Shown: positions 23,901-38,300, counted from the first letter of the stretch. The stretch: 64,000 nt of DNA from Toxoplasma gondii ME49 (GCF_000006565.2 NC_031479.1:6198885-6262884), one strand, 5' to 3'. Notes: generated by a model from the sequence alone, not told the origin. Made by a program: numbers and translations.

Positions 23901-26900
23901 CACAGAATAACGTTCGATAAACGACGAGAACGCAGAGTGCCGAACGTCTACATCATGCGGGGCAGACACAACCTTCTGGAAGTCAGCTGAAGGGATTCGA
24001 AGATAATGTGCTACGACCTTGAGCCGGCCTAGAAGCTCGCAGTCCTGGTATCTGCGCTTTCGGTTCCTTGGGAATGTTGCAGATCTAGATATCGACGTAG
24101 AAGCTGAGGACAGGCTCCATCCTCTCCATCGCAGAGGCGTCGTCATACTTGTCTGGCTCCTGACATGTGTGTCGAAGTCGTGTATTGAATTTGCGCGCTT
24201 CTGTCACCTTACCGGATCTTTCGTTTCAGCTGCGTGCTCGCTTCTATTGGGACGCATTGGGGAAGAAACCTTACCAAGACAGGGACGGTACTCGAGTTGC
24301 GAATGGAGACCACAGACGAGAGAAAAACGTTGAACTGTTTGTGCTCTGTAGAAAACGTAGTCCGCGCTAGCAGGCGAATTTGCGTCTTTATCATGCCCTG
24401 GCTGTCCATTGGTGTCTCCCTGTCGCTTCGTTTCATGCCACGGTGGCCCCCCGTGGATCTCTTAGCTCCTCCGCTCTCCTCGTCGCCTCTGCCTAGACCG
24501 GCCTCCAGTCTTCTCTGGCTACATGTTCGTCCTTCGTTCTCTCTGCCTTTGCGTCTTTCGCGCGGCATGGCGGAAGATGTCGCTCGAGGGACGGAAAGCG
24601 AAAGCGGAATGTAGCGCAGCTCTGTCCGCGAAGAAGAGATCGTGAGGTCGTCCAAGTGGAACACAGACCCTAGGAAGGAGAGGCGAAGCCCCACCGGCAG
24701 GGGCTGAGCCTGAAGAAATCGAAGAGACAATAGCGACACCGAGAAACAAGGTGAACTTCGAACGAGAGCGCAAGTCCACAGGGGAAGGTAACGGCGATGA
24801 CAGGAAAGACAGACAACGCTTGGGTTGTGAATGCACCCCAGACAAAAGTCACACAGTTCATTATGACTCTTGCTGTACGTTTCCAGAGGACTGCTAGACC
24901 TAAGACTTCAATCGAGACTAGCATCTGAGAGGAGACCTTGCCAGACACATCTATTAGATTACTTCAATTGCCAAACAAATGGGGACACAGACGAGGGAAA
25001 ATAAATGAGTCTTGCTTCTCTATCTTGTCATCACTCTTCTCTTAGGAATGGGCGCGCCTGGCTATAGCTAGACCAGACACTGAATTTCGTAAAGTAATTA
25101 TTTCCGGGGATTATGGATGGTCCTGAGAATACATTTGTGACAGCAAACTCTGGTGGAAAATCGCGCATTGAGGAAACAGGAAATGCAGTGACAGCGCGGC
25201 CGCGGTACAGAACCGACAAGAAGGGCAAGAAGGAGAGGAAAGCGTGACCGGTGTCAAAAGAAAGGAAGTCAGATTGGGCGAACGCAGAGCGCCGCGTTTC
25301 GCATGCGTTTCTCGTACCTCTTCGTCTTGAGGCAGGCAAATGGACTGACCAGGTTCGACGACTTTCCACTCGTAGGAAAATTCGCAAGAATCAGCGTCGA
25401 GAGACACAGTCGAGCATGACATTTCGTCTTCACCATTCGCATTTCTCATCTCGCTCTTTGGTCCACGCTCGCGGTTCTTCTTCCCTCGCCTCGGTGACTG
25501 AAAGGACGAAGACGCCTGGCCGTTGATGTCACTGCAGTGGGGGGTAGAACGCGCTAGGTCCGCGAAACAGCCTCTCCGCTTTTCTCCACTTCTGGTGAGC
25601 CACTCTCGAAGACGCCGAGCAGATTCCGCAGAGGAGGTCGAGGCGAGAGACAGTGACTGCGAGGACGGCGAGTCGAGTTTTCCTTCTCTTTCCTTTCTTC
25701 CTCGTTTCGCTTTCCCGTCTCGTTTTTCCGTCTTTCCTCGCAACCGTGTTCTGGGCCCTCTGCTTCTGTTTCTCCGAGTTCTCCTTTCTGTCGGTCGCTC
25801 CTCCTCTGGACAGCCGCTGGAACTGGAGGTCGAGGAGGAACCTGTGAACGCTCCTGCGTCCTCGCTGTAGTCGGTCTCTTCCACTCCGCTTCCGAAGGCT
25901 TCTGACGCGCTGGTGGGGGAGACAGAGCTACTGGAGGGGGAGAACGAACTGCTGCTTCCTTTGGTGGCGGAGGAACGCCAGGAGTGAGAGGAAGAAGAGG
26001 CGGAGCACAGAAGACCATGTAGTTGCAAGCGCCCGCTCGCAGGCAGACGCCGAAGCACTGTCAGACGCACGGCCAAAGGCTGACCTGTCAGATTCCACCT
26101 GGGAAGGCAAAAACGAGTGAGACACGCAGATCGGCTGTGGGGGGCACTGCGTACGAATGAAGAAATATACAACTCCTTGAGTACCTGGCAAACTGCGTAG
26201 GATCCATCCTATACACCTGCTTTCAAATCGTTGTATGCAGACGATTTACAGGTACTTTTTTATGGATTTGAATGCACCTTGCGGAGTCACTGTGGAAGTG
26301 AATATCAGCGACGTACCCATACATACGAATCGTGACGTACTGAATTATATTCAAATGTTACATTCCTGCTGTCGTTCATTGTGTTGCCTTTGACCCAGCA
26401 GACTCCACATATCCAAGTATCAGGTTGCCTCCTTTCGACGCCCCTTTGTTTCCGCAGTCGCTCCCTTTGTGGGAGCCGAACTCGGTGTCTTCCACCTTCC
26501 TGCTTGGCTGCCTGACGCCTGAGTCCCCACAACCGGAATCCCTGGCCACTTACAGCTTTGGTTGTGTGTCTTCATCGATATCGTCGCCTCTGTTTCTCCC
26601 TTCCACGTATTCTCCCTCTTGGCTTCTTGTCTGAATTTTAATCTCTCTCTGCCCATCCAGTCGCCGTTGTTCTGAGGCTTCCGGCCTCCCCACATCTGCT
26701 GCGGTTTCTCGAATCTCCTCGTTCATCTTCTGCCTCAGGCGGCTTTCCTCGCCCTCGTTCTTCAGCTCCTCTGTGGCGTCTTCGGCTAGGTCTCCCTTCG
26801 CGCTTTGCCCATACGTTTCTCTCCCTTCTTCGTCGCTCTCGCGGAGAAGCCTGTCCTCGTCGCGTTCTGCGCGTCCTTCGTCCTCGGCGACCGCCTTTCC

Positions 26901-29349
26901 TCCCGTCTCTTCCGACTCGCGTCCAAACGTCGCGGCAATGAGCGAACAGAAGTTGGAGAGTGCTACCGGAACGAAGCTCGGCGATCGTCGCGAAAATGAG
27001 TACTGGGTAAGGTGTGGAGGCTGCGAAGTCGTGGAAGAGAAGTCGTTGGTTTTTGGAGCAGTGCACGAAGCTGGCAGAGCCACTCCAGTGTCTGGGGACG
27101 ACGGACACGACGCAGGGCGTTTTCCTGTGGGATAACAAATGAAGAAAAAAAATCGAAAAACAATCTTCGAGATTACTCTGGGGATTTCGGTGTTGGAGTC
27201 TCAATCTGATGGGTGGCACATGAACGTTCCTTTTTCGTCTCCACCAAGCACGCATGTTCTCTAACTATCCCCGATGTCTGCGATGGTTTCCGTTTAGGCA
27301 TCCGAAATGGTGTCGGAGGCTGTTCGCTCTGCAGGGGCGATGACGGAGAGTTTTGATTCGATTCATCGAGTGCCCTGTTCTTCACTCTCCCGTTTTCTGC
27401 CTTCGCCCTCCTGTACGTTTCAGTTCGTCGTGCTCCTTGCTGCGATAGTTTCGTTTACAACATTGACTGCCGATGACAAAGTGCTGCCTGTGAAAAGCTG
27501 TTCGCCCGCTACAGTGGTCCCTAACGAAGTTACACTTAGTTCAAAGCAAAGACGCTGTCTAAAGATTGCTCCCTTTCCTTACCTTCAACAGGCGTTGGCA
27601 GCCACCCAGGAGGCAGATAGAACCTGCCGATCATTTCAGGTGACGCAAGAAGAAACACGAAATTGTAGGAGAGGCCTGCGACGGCGTTCGTCGAAGCCAA
27701 TGATTAGTCCGGTTATCCGCGAAAAAGTAGACGTTTTTTGGATGATTCAAGGAGTGCACAGGTGCCAAGCGTCTCAGTGTAGGAAAGCGACAGACACTAC
27801 AGTTCGAAAAATATAAGAGCGCAGGAAGCACCGAAGAGAGGAAGGCCGAGCAAGCGGAAGGTTCTGGCACCTTTTGTCTGGGGCGAAGTTCCTTTCAGAT
27901 GCACTCCACGTTCATAGCGTGCTTGCCGTTGTCTGCCAGACTGAACCCATATACCCCCTTTGCGTACTCGCCACTAATTTGTGGGTCTCTGTAGTTGCTG
28001 AACCGAGTATTGCGCACGGTGCTGATTTGTTCAGGGACCGCTACAAAGATGTTACCAGCGCAGCACTGGCGAGAGAAACTGCTTTAGGCGGTGACATTCA
28101 AGAGCCCCCGACCGTGCTGTTTTACCTTCCGTTTTGATTCCCGCGACGACGCGATCCGCGTCGTCAAAAAATAGCCAGTACTAGAAGCGAGGCACTTGCT
28201 CGAGGAATGGAGGAAAGGAAGCGAACCAGCAGATAGGTGGAAACTCCAAACGGTGCTACTCCTAAGCACGGCGCACAGCGAGAGAGCCACGATACTCAAC
28301 ACACCGTGTGGTCAGCGCAGCCTTTGAGTGCATCAAAGCCGTTTTCTTCCATGTTGGCTGCCCTACCTGGTGACGACCTTGAGAAACGACGCTAGTTGCT
28401 CCTCCACCGAGTCGGTTGTCTCCATGAGTGCGTCCACCACCACAGGCGCAACGGTCATGTTTATCCACGTCAGGTGAAGCGCGAGCCGAAGCCCCGCCGG
28501 GGGGGCTTGGGTTTCGATCCACCTCGCATTGCCCTCGTCTGTCTCCTGTGCGCGTCCCCTCTGTCTTGTCCGCCGCCTGCGTTTGCCTCGTTTCACCTCT
28601 TCTGGAGACGGCGACCAAGTCACCCTGAGGCGGGGAGAAGCCAGCGGCCTCGCGCGACATGCGGCGGTCTCTGGTAGACCACGAGAGAGCGGCCAACCGG
28701 CTAAACTCTGTGGGTGTTCCTCGCCAAAGGTTTCGCTGTGACGCTGCAGCCAAGGAGAGATCTTACGAGAACAGCAGACAGGGGCAGAAAGGGGGTTCGA
28801 ATCGGAGCTTGGGGATATATGAGAGGGTGAGACGACTGCAAACATCTGGTGCGAAATGAGGTATAACTGATTCAGCACAAAGTTTTTGAAGTAGGCTCGT
28901 GAAGGACCCACAACACCCAGTGAACTGCGCAATGTGGAGTTCCGTCGTCTGCCAGGTGCCACGAGTCTTTTGGCCTCTCCCTCGATTATACGGTTTGGGC
29001 CTGTTGGGTCGGTCTGCGGACGTCGAGAGACCCAGGAAGTTCACTGAAGTGCTTCGGTTGAAAGACGTTTTCTTGCTGTATCTGTTCCACTGAAGAAAAT
29101 AAAGTTCTAAATCGTCTTCGTCGCCTGTGGAGAGAGCATAGACCAACGCGGCTTCCTGTCTACATTCACTCTGGAAGTGATGCCTAAGGAAGAATGCGAC
29201 ATACTCGAGCGAGGGTTCCACTCCAATTCCAGAAAAATGTGAATTCATTTGACTGCCTTCTTGTGACCATCGATCTGGGAATCTCTTCCTTGTGGACGAC
29301 AGTTATTCTGCTCCCACACTTCCATATCATCATGAGCGTAAATCCATCC

Positions 29350-29389
<40 letters not shown>

Positions 29390-32300
29390 TTCGATCGGTT
29401 TATAGAAGACGACTTACGTAGGTGAGATGCACGGTCAATTGGCATGGTTCGACAACTGACTCAACGGCCATCATGGATTGCCTGTACATTTCGACAGCGA
29501 CTGTCATCTGGAAGGATGCTTGTAGGTCGCCTACGCGGTTCGCATCTTCTTCTAGATCTTCATCCTGTCGTCGGTCTCTTGGCTCACTCTCCCATCCTCT
29601 GGCCTCTTGGTAGTTCCGTGTGCCGTGCATTGTTTTCGACCGGTTTTCTCCGTTTTCGCTGCGCTCGTCTTCTCTCCCTGCGACGTCGTTTTTTGCTCGG
29701 CGCCCTGTCCCCCGCAGAACGGTCGCGCTCAACGGGGCGAGAACGTAGGAGAGGGTCCTTCGTTTCCCTCCCGTGACTGCACGTTTCTCAGCTGGAGAAG
29801 AGGAGTGGAATGCGCATTTGGAGAAACCGACAAGGCCATTCTCGCCGATCCTCGTCTCTTCAGTGTGTCGCTCTCCACCGAGTTGACGGGGAGTGGACGC
29901 ACCAGAAGACGCGGCGCGAGGCGCGAGAATGCTGGACAAGAAGGAGGCGGGGTCGCGTGTCTCCTGTCGGCGTCGCGGAGAGATGGACGGAGAAACGAGT
30001 CTCCTAGCACATTGTCGAGGAAACCGGGAAGCGGGAGCGCGAAGCCAGGGATCAACAGCTCGCGAAGGAAGCGAATGGGGGCGCAGCAAATCAAGACGGA
30101 TAGATTCAGAGCGACGAGCGTAGAACAGCCACGTCGCGGGAGCGGAAAACAGAAACGGATCGCTGTGAAAAAGCCTGAACACAAGGACCATCATCCGGGG
30201 AGAACTACGTGAACGGCAGAGCAGAAAAATTCAAAAGAGGAAACAGACTCACACACGAAAGGGCACTCGAAGAAAATGCGAAACACGACGACGCATTTCT
30301 GCGGCTTCGCTACCGATGACCGGGAAAGGCGCAGATGCACCTCACCGTCGAGTTCCAACCACGCCTACCAGAGAAGGCCAGTGTATCCATTTAGACTTAT
30401 ATATATATATATATATATATTTATATACATATATATATTTATATATATATTTATATATGTACCCCTAGATACATGTCTTTCCAGACGTGCATGGACATCA
30501 GTGTCTCTACAGGCTGATCTTTCCTGGAATGCTGTAGAGTCTGTGTGCGGTATTGGTTTTTGTGAGGTCACCCACCGAGTTCCCGAGCTTTCTTTCGCAG
30601 ACGTATGTTGTCACTTTGTGCCTACGTTTTTCGAAGTCGGACGTTCACGTCCTCGACTGTTAGGTGCACGGCTGCACATTTGACTTTAACGCTCTCGACG
30701 GTGATCGACACCTCCAGGTTGAAAGCGAGCGCGCCGACGGCATCCCACAAGGCCTCGAGGGGAGACTTGACTGACGCGGAGGAAGACGTCGCTGTGCCTG
30801 CGCCTTTTTCATTTGCCGCTGTTCCTCCTCGAGGTGGAGTGAAGCAGTCTGCCACAATTCTGTGGTCGAGCAGTCCGTCGGAAACCAGAGTGCGAGGGGT
30901 TGGTGAAAACGAGAGCTTCGAGTCCTCCCGTAAAGACCGTTGCCTGCTTGCTTTACCTGAATTCTCCACTGCCGCTTTCCAGTCCTCCACACACTCTTCG
31001 AGGCATCGCGAGTCAGACCCGCTGGCTCCTGGATCGATTTCCGTCGCCTGCAGACGCGGTTGGCCGCTCGTGCTTTTGGCCGCTTTCTTTGCCCGAGCTT
31101 CGTCTAGGAAGTCTTCGGGGATAGAAACAAACGATAGTGGCGACGAGAGAGAGGGGCGGGTGTGTGAGGCTGACAACAGCAAAGTCGCGCCTGACTCCTC
31201 GGGTCGAGACGCTTTCCGTGCGCCTGGCCGGCGACCGGAAGACGCGCGAGGTGGCGCACAGGCGCAGGCAGGAGCCTCAGCACCGGAAGACAGCCGTCGG
31301 TCCAATGGTTTCACAGTGGCGTATGGGAGCATTTGGAGAGCTGGAAGCGCAGTCGACATACCAGACGGCAAGGCGCGACAACGACTTGCGAATGGTCTCA
31401 AGGAACGAAGCGGAGGCGAAAAGGGAGGGGGATGAAGCGTGGAGAGAAAAGTGAGGAAGCCGGAGGCAAGGAAAGCGAGGGTGCCGAGATACCCCACGGC
31501 CTCACTGGTGATGTTCATCTGAACACAAAAAAGGCGAATCCGAGTTTTGAAGCGACAGAAAAGACTTTTATGTCGCCCAACCGAGGAATCGTCTTCACTT
31601 ATTCGACCTCAACACCAGACGACGAGTCGGTGCCGCGAGTGACGGTGTGTCTTTAAATGACAATATTGTGCTACACTGGCTTCGTCCTCTATTCTCTGTC
31701 AAGCTGTCGGAGCCCTTCGAAACGACGGTCGCCTATGTCAATTCCCACGCTGTTTCTCCCGGTATATACACAAATGTAGAGGCAGGTACATACATATATA
31801 TATTCATTTATACATATATATTCTTACATAAATACATACATACATACATATGTATAAATACATACGTACATACATCTGCATGTGTCTTTGCAGTTGAGCA
31901 GAGTCACCTGCAGTGTGATTGCGATCCACTGTCACGTCTCATTCCCCGCTGAAGACGGAAACGCACATCTCCTCTGGCCTCGCACTTTAATGGGGTATTG
32001 CTCTGAATCTGTTGTCATATTCAGAGGGCACCTTGCGCTTGCCTTCCCGTCGTCACCAGAAGGATACGTTTCTTTGTCCTCGCTTTCCCCTTTGGTCAGG
32101 GAACTGCAGACCTCAGCGTGGTTCGCTCTCTTCTTACCATTATCGGATGAACAACGAGGTTCCCTATGACAGCGTTGTGAGTCGACTGTGCACCGTTGGA
32201 CAACGGGGATGAATTAGCCACAGACTGGATGTTCTCCACGCACTCTGTGTCTGTCTTTCTCCGTAGACTTTCGAGAATAGTTTCTGCGCCTTCCGCTTCT

Positions 32301-35300
32301 CTTCCCTGGTCCGTCCCGCAAGCGTCCCCCTCCTGGCCTGTCCCTACTCCTCCTTTATGGTTGTGGGCCTTCCTAGCCTCAGGGTCTGGATGTCTGCGGT
32401 TCTCGGACGTTGCGCGGCCAGGCCTGTGTCCTCTGTCTGGCAGGCGTGTCGCCCCGTTTTCGCTTTCTCCGCGTTTTCCGTCTTTCGAATTTCCCCCAGT
32501 CTGTCTCATCTGAGCGCGTAGCGTCAGGGCAAACGGTTCGATCAGTCGCACGTAGTTCACTTGCTCCCGAGGCGAGGAGCTCATGCGGCCCATGGCCGAA
32601 GAGAAACCTATCCTCCACTGCCTTTGCCGTTTGCCAACAAGAACCTCTCGCAGAAGACGCCATGTCGCCAGACACAAGGACGGCAGTGGCGCATCCTGGG
32701 CAGACGCAGTCTGCGGCTCTTTGCAGAAGTCCAGGGTGCTGACGGGGACTTTTAGCTTGCTTCTAAACGATCCTGGAAAGCTGATATGCGTGCGATGGCT
32801 TGGACCCGAGGTGGCACCTAGTGAGAAGAAATGTCTGTCCACGCCGTTTCCGCCAACCGTTGAGCGCCTTTCTCGAAATGTTTCATCCATTTGGGGGAAC
32901 CCCGTCGGTGGTTCTGGTTCTTTCTCTCTCTCCGCCTCCTTCACTCTCGCGCTGCTGTCCTGTGTCCGGGGACGACCAACCGTGCGGGGTCTGTGGCGCG
33001 ACGAGAGACGCGCGCCCTCAGACTGAAACGAGAGAGGTTTGCCTCCTTCGGAGGGCTTCGGAGAAACTGAAACGGAAACGCGATCGCGTCCAAAACTCGA
33101 CAGCAATTCCCACTGCGAAGCTTCTGCCGTTCTCCGGCGTCGTCCCTCTGCATGAGAATACCGGAAGCCGTAGGAGCCTCGCGACAGGCCCACCAGGTCT
33201 CCTCGCCTGTGGCTGCCTTCAACCAATGCAGGAAGTAAGAGAGACAGGCTCACGTTCTGCACAGAGAGAGCTACCGTTTGACGCGTGTGCACTTTGGTTT
33301 GATACCATGTCTGAGCCCACGGCGCATTTCCCTCTTCTGAAAGCAGTTGCACTGTACGCCGGAGATCTGTCGCCTCTCCGTCTCGGGAGTCTGCCTCTCC
33401 TTCTGATTCTCTCGTCTCGCCACTGTCTGCTTCGCTCCCCCCCTCATCGCGCCCCCCCTCATCGCGCCCCCCACTGGCGCCGCTCGCACTGCGGCCGCAC
33501 GCAACCTGAGACACATTGAGATTCTTCAAGCTCTCGAGGTCGCCCGAAAACGAAGCTGAAAGCAGACCAAAGTGCACTCCGGAAGACAGATCACTTTCCT
33601 GACTCATGCGGCTGCCTTCGAAGGAGGTCGAGCTTTGCGGCACCAACGCATGTCGGTCTCTGTGTATCTCTCTCCCTGAGCAAGACGCAGGCAAAAAGCC
33701 AGCAGCAGGAGGCCCCAGAGACGGCCCAAAAGACAGGGAGGGAACGCGGTATGTCTCGGAAGAATTTCCAGAGCGTATGAGCGTGCTAGACACCTCCGAA
33801 CCACTCGCTTCTCTCCTCGGATGGAGAGAGCAAGGTGGGGGCGATTCGCACAAGGTGGAAGAAACAGACGAAGCCTTGCAGTCGGACGCGAAAGGAGGAG
33901 ACACCGAAGGCATGACACAATGCTGGAAAGACGCAGAGACAGACATGTCGATTAGGCAGACTGGAGGGGGATTAGAAGAAGCGTGGAGAGGAAGGAGAAT
34001 AAACGTCAAACCTGACAGAGACGAAGAAGAGCAGGAAGACAAAGGACAAGCGTCGTCGTCTTCAACAAGGCCCCGGATTCTTGGAGTCAAGCTATAACGA
34101 CGCATCCATCGTCGGTCTTCTCGATGGACTCCGTCTGCGTCTCTCTCCGTTCTTTCTGAAACGTTTCTGCCTTCTTTCTTCCCACCTTCTGCCCCACAAA
34201 GCCGGAGGCGCCGCCCGTGCTCTCGCCCAGCAGCAGACAGAGACGTACCCACCAAGGTGCCGGAGACATAATCTGGAAACTGCTGAACAGGCAAAACAGT
34301 GAAGGGAGAAGCAGTAACGCAGGGAAGCAGAAGCTGAAGGTGAGGAAGCAGAAACACACAAGCCACGCTCCAAGGTGGAGGCTGAGCAGGTGATGGAGGC
34401 AGAAGAGGCGGAAGCTGAGACGCTGCTGTACTTCGCAAGTCGGAGGCGTCAGAGGAAGATCCAAAATCTGAGTGAGAGGGTGATGGTCGGCGTTGGATTT
34501 CTGCAGGAGCCGCGCAAGAGGTAGGTTTCGCCGAGGAATGTTGGACCTGAGTTACCAGGCCGCTGCACGAGGGAGATGAAAATGAAGAAGATGCAGACGG
34601 ACAAGCGGAGTTAAAAGGCGGCGAGGCGGCGGACGACTGTTCGCTTAGGAACGCGAATGCATCAGCGACTGCTTGGACCCAAGCTGCATTCCAAAACCGA
34701 GACGAAAAACAGGAACATAGGTAGAGACAGCACACACAGAGCAACGCCAGAAGGGATGGCAGTCGGAACTGGAGATGAATTGGCGGGCTCCTGTGTCTGT
34801 TTTTTCCGCCCTTATAGCAAGCGACGAGGAGCAACAGTCAGAAAAGTTGCATTCACGGGAAGCAACGCCCCGAAACCTCTCTGCGCACACACATGTCCGG
34901 TTTTCTATTGAAAAGGTGGCGGTGTGTGGACCTGTTCGTGCTGGGCAGCTGAGCAGGGGAGCCTTTCTCTCCGTGAGGATTTGTTTGTTCATATCTGTTC
35001 TTTTCCGCATCAAAGCCGGAACAGGCGTGGCGAAGTCCTCGCCTTCATCGTCTCACGCAGGTAGGCAAAATGGTATCAACCTTTGCGTCACTCACACTCG
35101 TCCTGATTTGTCTATCTGCATCTGCGCCGTGTGAAGCTGAGTGCGAGAGCGTCAGACTGAGCGAAACCTGTGAGAGGAGACTGCCTTTGCCTGGGTTCCC
35201 CTCGATCCTGCCGCGCCTACCAACTAGCTGGGCAGTTGCTTCCCAGTCGAGTGCAAGCCGGTATTTGCCTAGGTTGGCTGTGAGTTTCTGGGAGAAGTCG

Positions 35301-38300
35301 AGGAAACAGAGATCGGCTTTGATCTCCCATGCGTTCTCTCTCTCCTGTCCCAATAAATCTCTCGTGTGCTTCTCGCTTCTCTGCTCCCCTGTGTCTCCTC
35401 GGGGGTTCTCTTCTCGCTCATCTTTCTCGGCTTTCTTATCCGTCTCCCGGTAGTCTGTGTCCTCCACTCGTCCTCTCTTGTTCTCCGCTGCTCTCTGCGA
35501 AACCTCTTCGTCCTGCCCTTTTCTCTCTCTTTCTTTCGCGGTGTTGCGCTCGCCCGCCACAAGGACTGTCTCTGTCTCTGTCGGCGTCTCCGCGGTCGCC
35601 TTGACTGCTTCTGACTGCGACGCGAACGACTGGCGAAGAAGCGAGACAAACCCCAAGCTTCGATTTGTCACCACAAGCTCTCTGGGTGTGTGTGCGAGTG
35701 TCTCCGTCTCAAGCTCTGTCTCCAAGGATGCCGGATACCTGTGGCATTGAAGGTGCCTGAGACGCCAGTGTGGGCGCTTTCCCCCCGCCTCAGTGTTGGA
35801 GACGCCTGTACCTGGGTCCCCAACGGTTGCACAACGTTCAGATCCTTTCAGCGTTTTTTTCCTGTCTTCGTCATCGCCATCACCTCTGCCCCCCTTCGCC
35901 CCGTGATGTAAGTATTCCCCCGTTGCCTCAGTTTCAAAACGGAATTCTCCAGCTTCTGTGTCGCATGCATCTTCTGCTCCTGGCTTCCTGTCGCTCTCGT
36001 CCTTGCCCCCCCACCTTTCAGCAGATCTGTTGTCTCGCCGTCTGCAAAACGAAGAGAGGGTGTGTCGAGACACTCTGTCCTCATTTTCCTCCTCGCATTT
36101 GCCCGAGGCAGCTCGAGGGCGAGGGGGTGGGAAGACCCAGCGAGCTCGCGTCTCTGTGAGAGGACTGGAAAGCAGAAGAACCGCCTCCGCAGCTGAAGGC
36201 GAAAGCGAAGCGGAGGCAGACGAAACTGAGAAAGACGAGAAAGGCGAGGGCGAGAAAGCAAGGGTCGAGGGAATGTTTCTTCTCTGTGTGTTGATCCGCA
36301 TTCGGCTGTGGTGCGGTGGAACGGATCCACGGGGAGAGAGTGAAAAGATGACGTCCGATCTCTGGGCACACGGAGCTCTGAGCAGAAGACGCGTGAGCGG
36401 TGGAATCAGAAACAGGGAAGGGCAAGGATGGATGTTTTCTTCTCCGATTGGAGCAAGAAAATATACGGCCTCCAAAGGAGTCAGGGAGGGAGACGTTCGC
36501 GATGCAGAAAGCGCATGCCAAGCCCCCGAATCACGCCGGCGTCTTCTTTGGTCAGCGAGTGACATCCGTGGAACTGTCTGTGTGTCGCTCGAGACCTTGC
36601 GTCGTCGCGGAATCGTCTTCGGTGAAATGTCCCTGGCGAGACGGCCTTGCTGAGATGAACGAGCTGGAAAACCAGTTGACGATGGGGTAGCTGGAGACTG
36701 TGAAAAACTCTCCTTGGAACGTTTTCTTTTCTCCCGTTCGCCGTATCGTTCCGATGAGACGCGCCTCTCCTGTGAAGCGTTTTCACTTGGTTTCCGCCCT
36801 CCAGAAGGCTTCCTAGCCCGGGATGGTCCCCGCATACCTTCGGCGCCTTCACCTTGTCCAGAGATCGTGTGTTGTTCAGACGCCAGTTCGCTTTCCCCTC
36901 TTTGCTTCCTTTGGACGGCACTCTGGTTCGCCTGCTCTCTCCGTCTGCCAGTTTGGTTTCCATTCGTTCTACCGTCGACCCCGACAGCGTGCTGCCTCTC
37001 GAATCGATGCTCAAACGCAACAGACCTCCGCTGTGCCTGTTCGTCGTCACTTTCGTTGCTTTTCCTGCGCTTATCTCTCCCAGGCTGCTGCACCTCAAAC
37101 TCTGAGAGAGTCGATGTGTAAACAGCGAAGTTTGTGTCTCGCGGCCTGCTGCGTTCGCCTCGATGGAGTACAGCCTCTCGACTGGCATTCGAGACAAACC
37201 TAGAGCTGCTTCGATTTCTGTTTCTGCCACGATACTCTGACTCCTCCTGGTCGCATGGAGAACTGTGCCGCCGCTTTTCACTGGGTCTTCGTAGGGAGGA
37301 GGGCGCAAGAAAGGGGGAGGAAGAACAAGAGGCGGTTGGCAGGCTTTCTCTGTGTCCAGGCGAATTAGGCGAGCGCCCCCGCGTCAACGGAGAAGACGAG
37401 AGCGAGGTGTGCGGACGGGAGAGAGAGCGATACGCTCGCGGCAAAAGAATGGAAAAGGATTTTGAGCCGACGGAGAGGGAACAGCGTGTGTTGCTCGTCT
37501 CCACGGTTTTTATCGTCAAAGCAAATTCGTGTGTCAGCAAGCAGGCACGGAGACTCCAAGCCGAGGACGCCTCAGGAAGCACAACAAAGTTTGGGCAACC
37601 TTCCCAGCCTGGAAACGAAGGGCGCGACGACGCCAGAGGTGACTCGAGAGACGCAGACACAGGTGACGGAGATTGAGAAAGCGACGGGGTGAGAAACGGT
37701 TGTTTGTTGTTTCTCAGCTTTGGTGGCGCATCAGATAACGGAGAAGCGAAAGCAACAGAGTTCCAAGAAGATTTGCACCTTCTAGTCGATCCTGTTGACG
37801 AAACGTATGAATATTCTGGAATACTCCAAGTCAGCGTTTCGCCGTCTGCTGTTGCTTCGAGGTTGCCTTCGCTCACCATGCTCGCTCTCCCCTTGCGCAG
37901 TGCTTCTCCCGCTTCTCGTCCTGAAAGGCTTCCTCCCTGATGATCTGGACGCAGTGGCCGCGAGCACTGACCTCTGGTCTCGCTTTTTCTCTCTCCGTCC
38001 TTGTCTTCACTTGTGTCCCCTCCTTGCGAATCACGCAACTGACTCTCTCCAAGTCTCCCTGCGTCTCTGCACCGCGAGACATCGGCAGCTCGTCTGTCGT
38101 CCTCCCCTCGACGGATCGTTGACGCAAGAGACAGAGTCGAGGCGTCTGCCTCAGGCCCTCTCTCGGCTTCTTCTTGTCTCCCTCTAAACGGCAGACATGA
38201 CCACAGACGCACGGAGAGGGAAGAGACTTGAATGTGGAGCTCCACGTTCACCAGTCCAGTGCTGGAGTCTTCGTTTTTCGTCGCTTCTGTCGCGCGACTC

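Noticed and set aside
28145..28165. Hairpin plus A run as a bacterial-type terminator
   Set aside because: The DNA is eukaryotic, and on the + strand the run is A rather than T, so it is not a rho-independent terminator.
28846..29248. Minus-strand open frame upstream of VPS13-like exon 10
   Set aside because: No VPS13 motif. The acceptor at 28846 matches the phase of exon 9. Kept only as a possible extension.
32196..33519. Several + strand frames over 32-40 kb, some over 200 codons
   Set aside because: They are antisense shadows of VPS13-like exons 6-7, which have family motifs on the minus strand.
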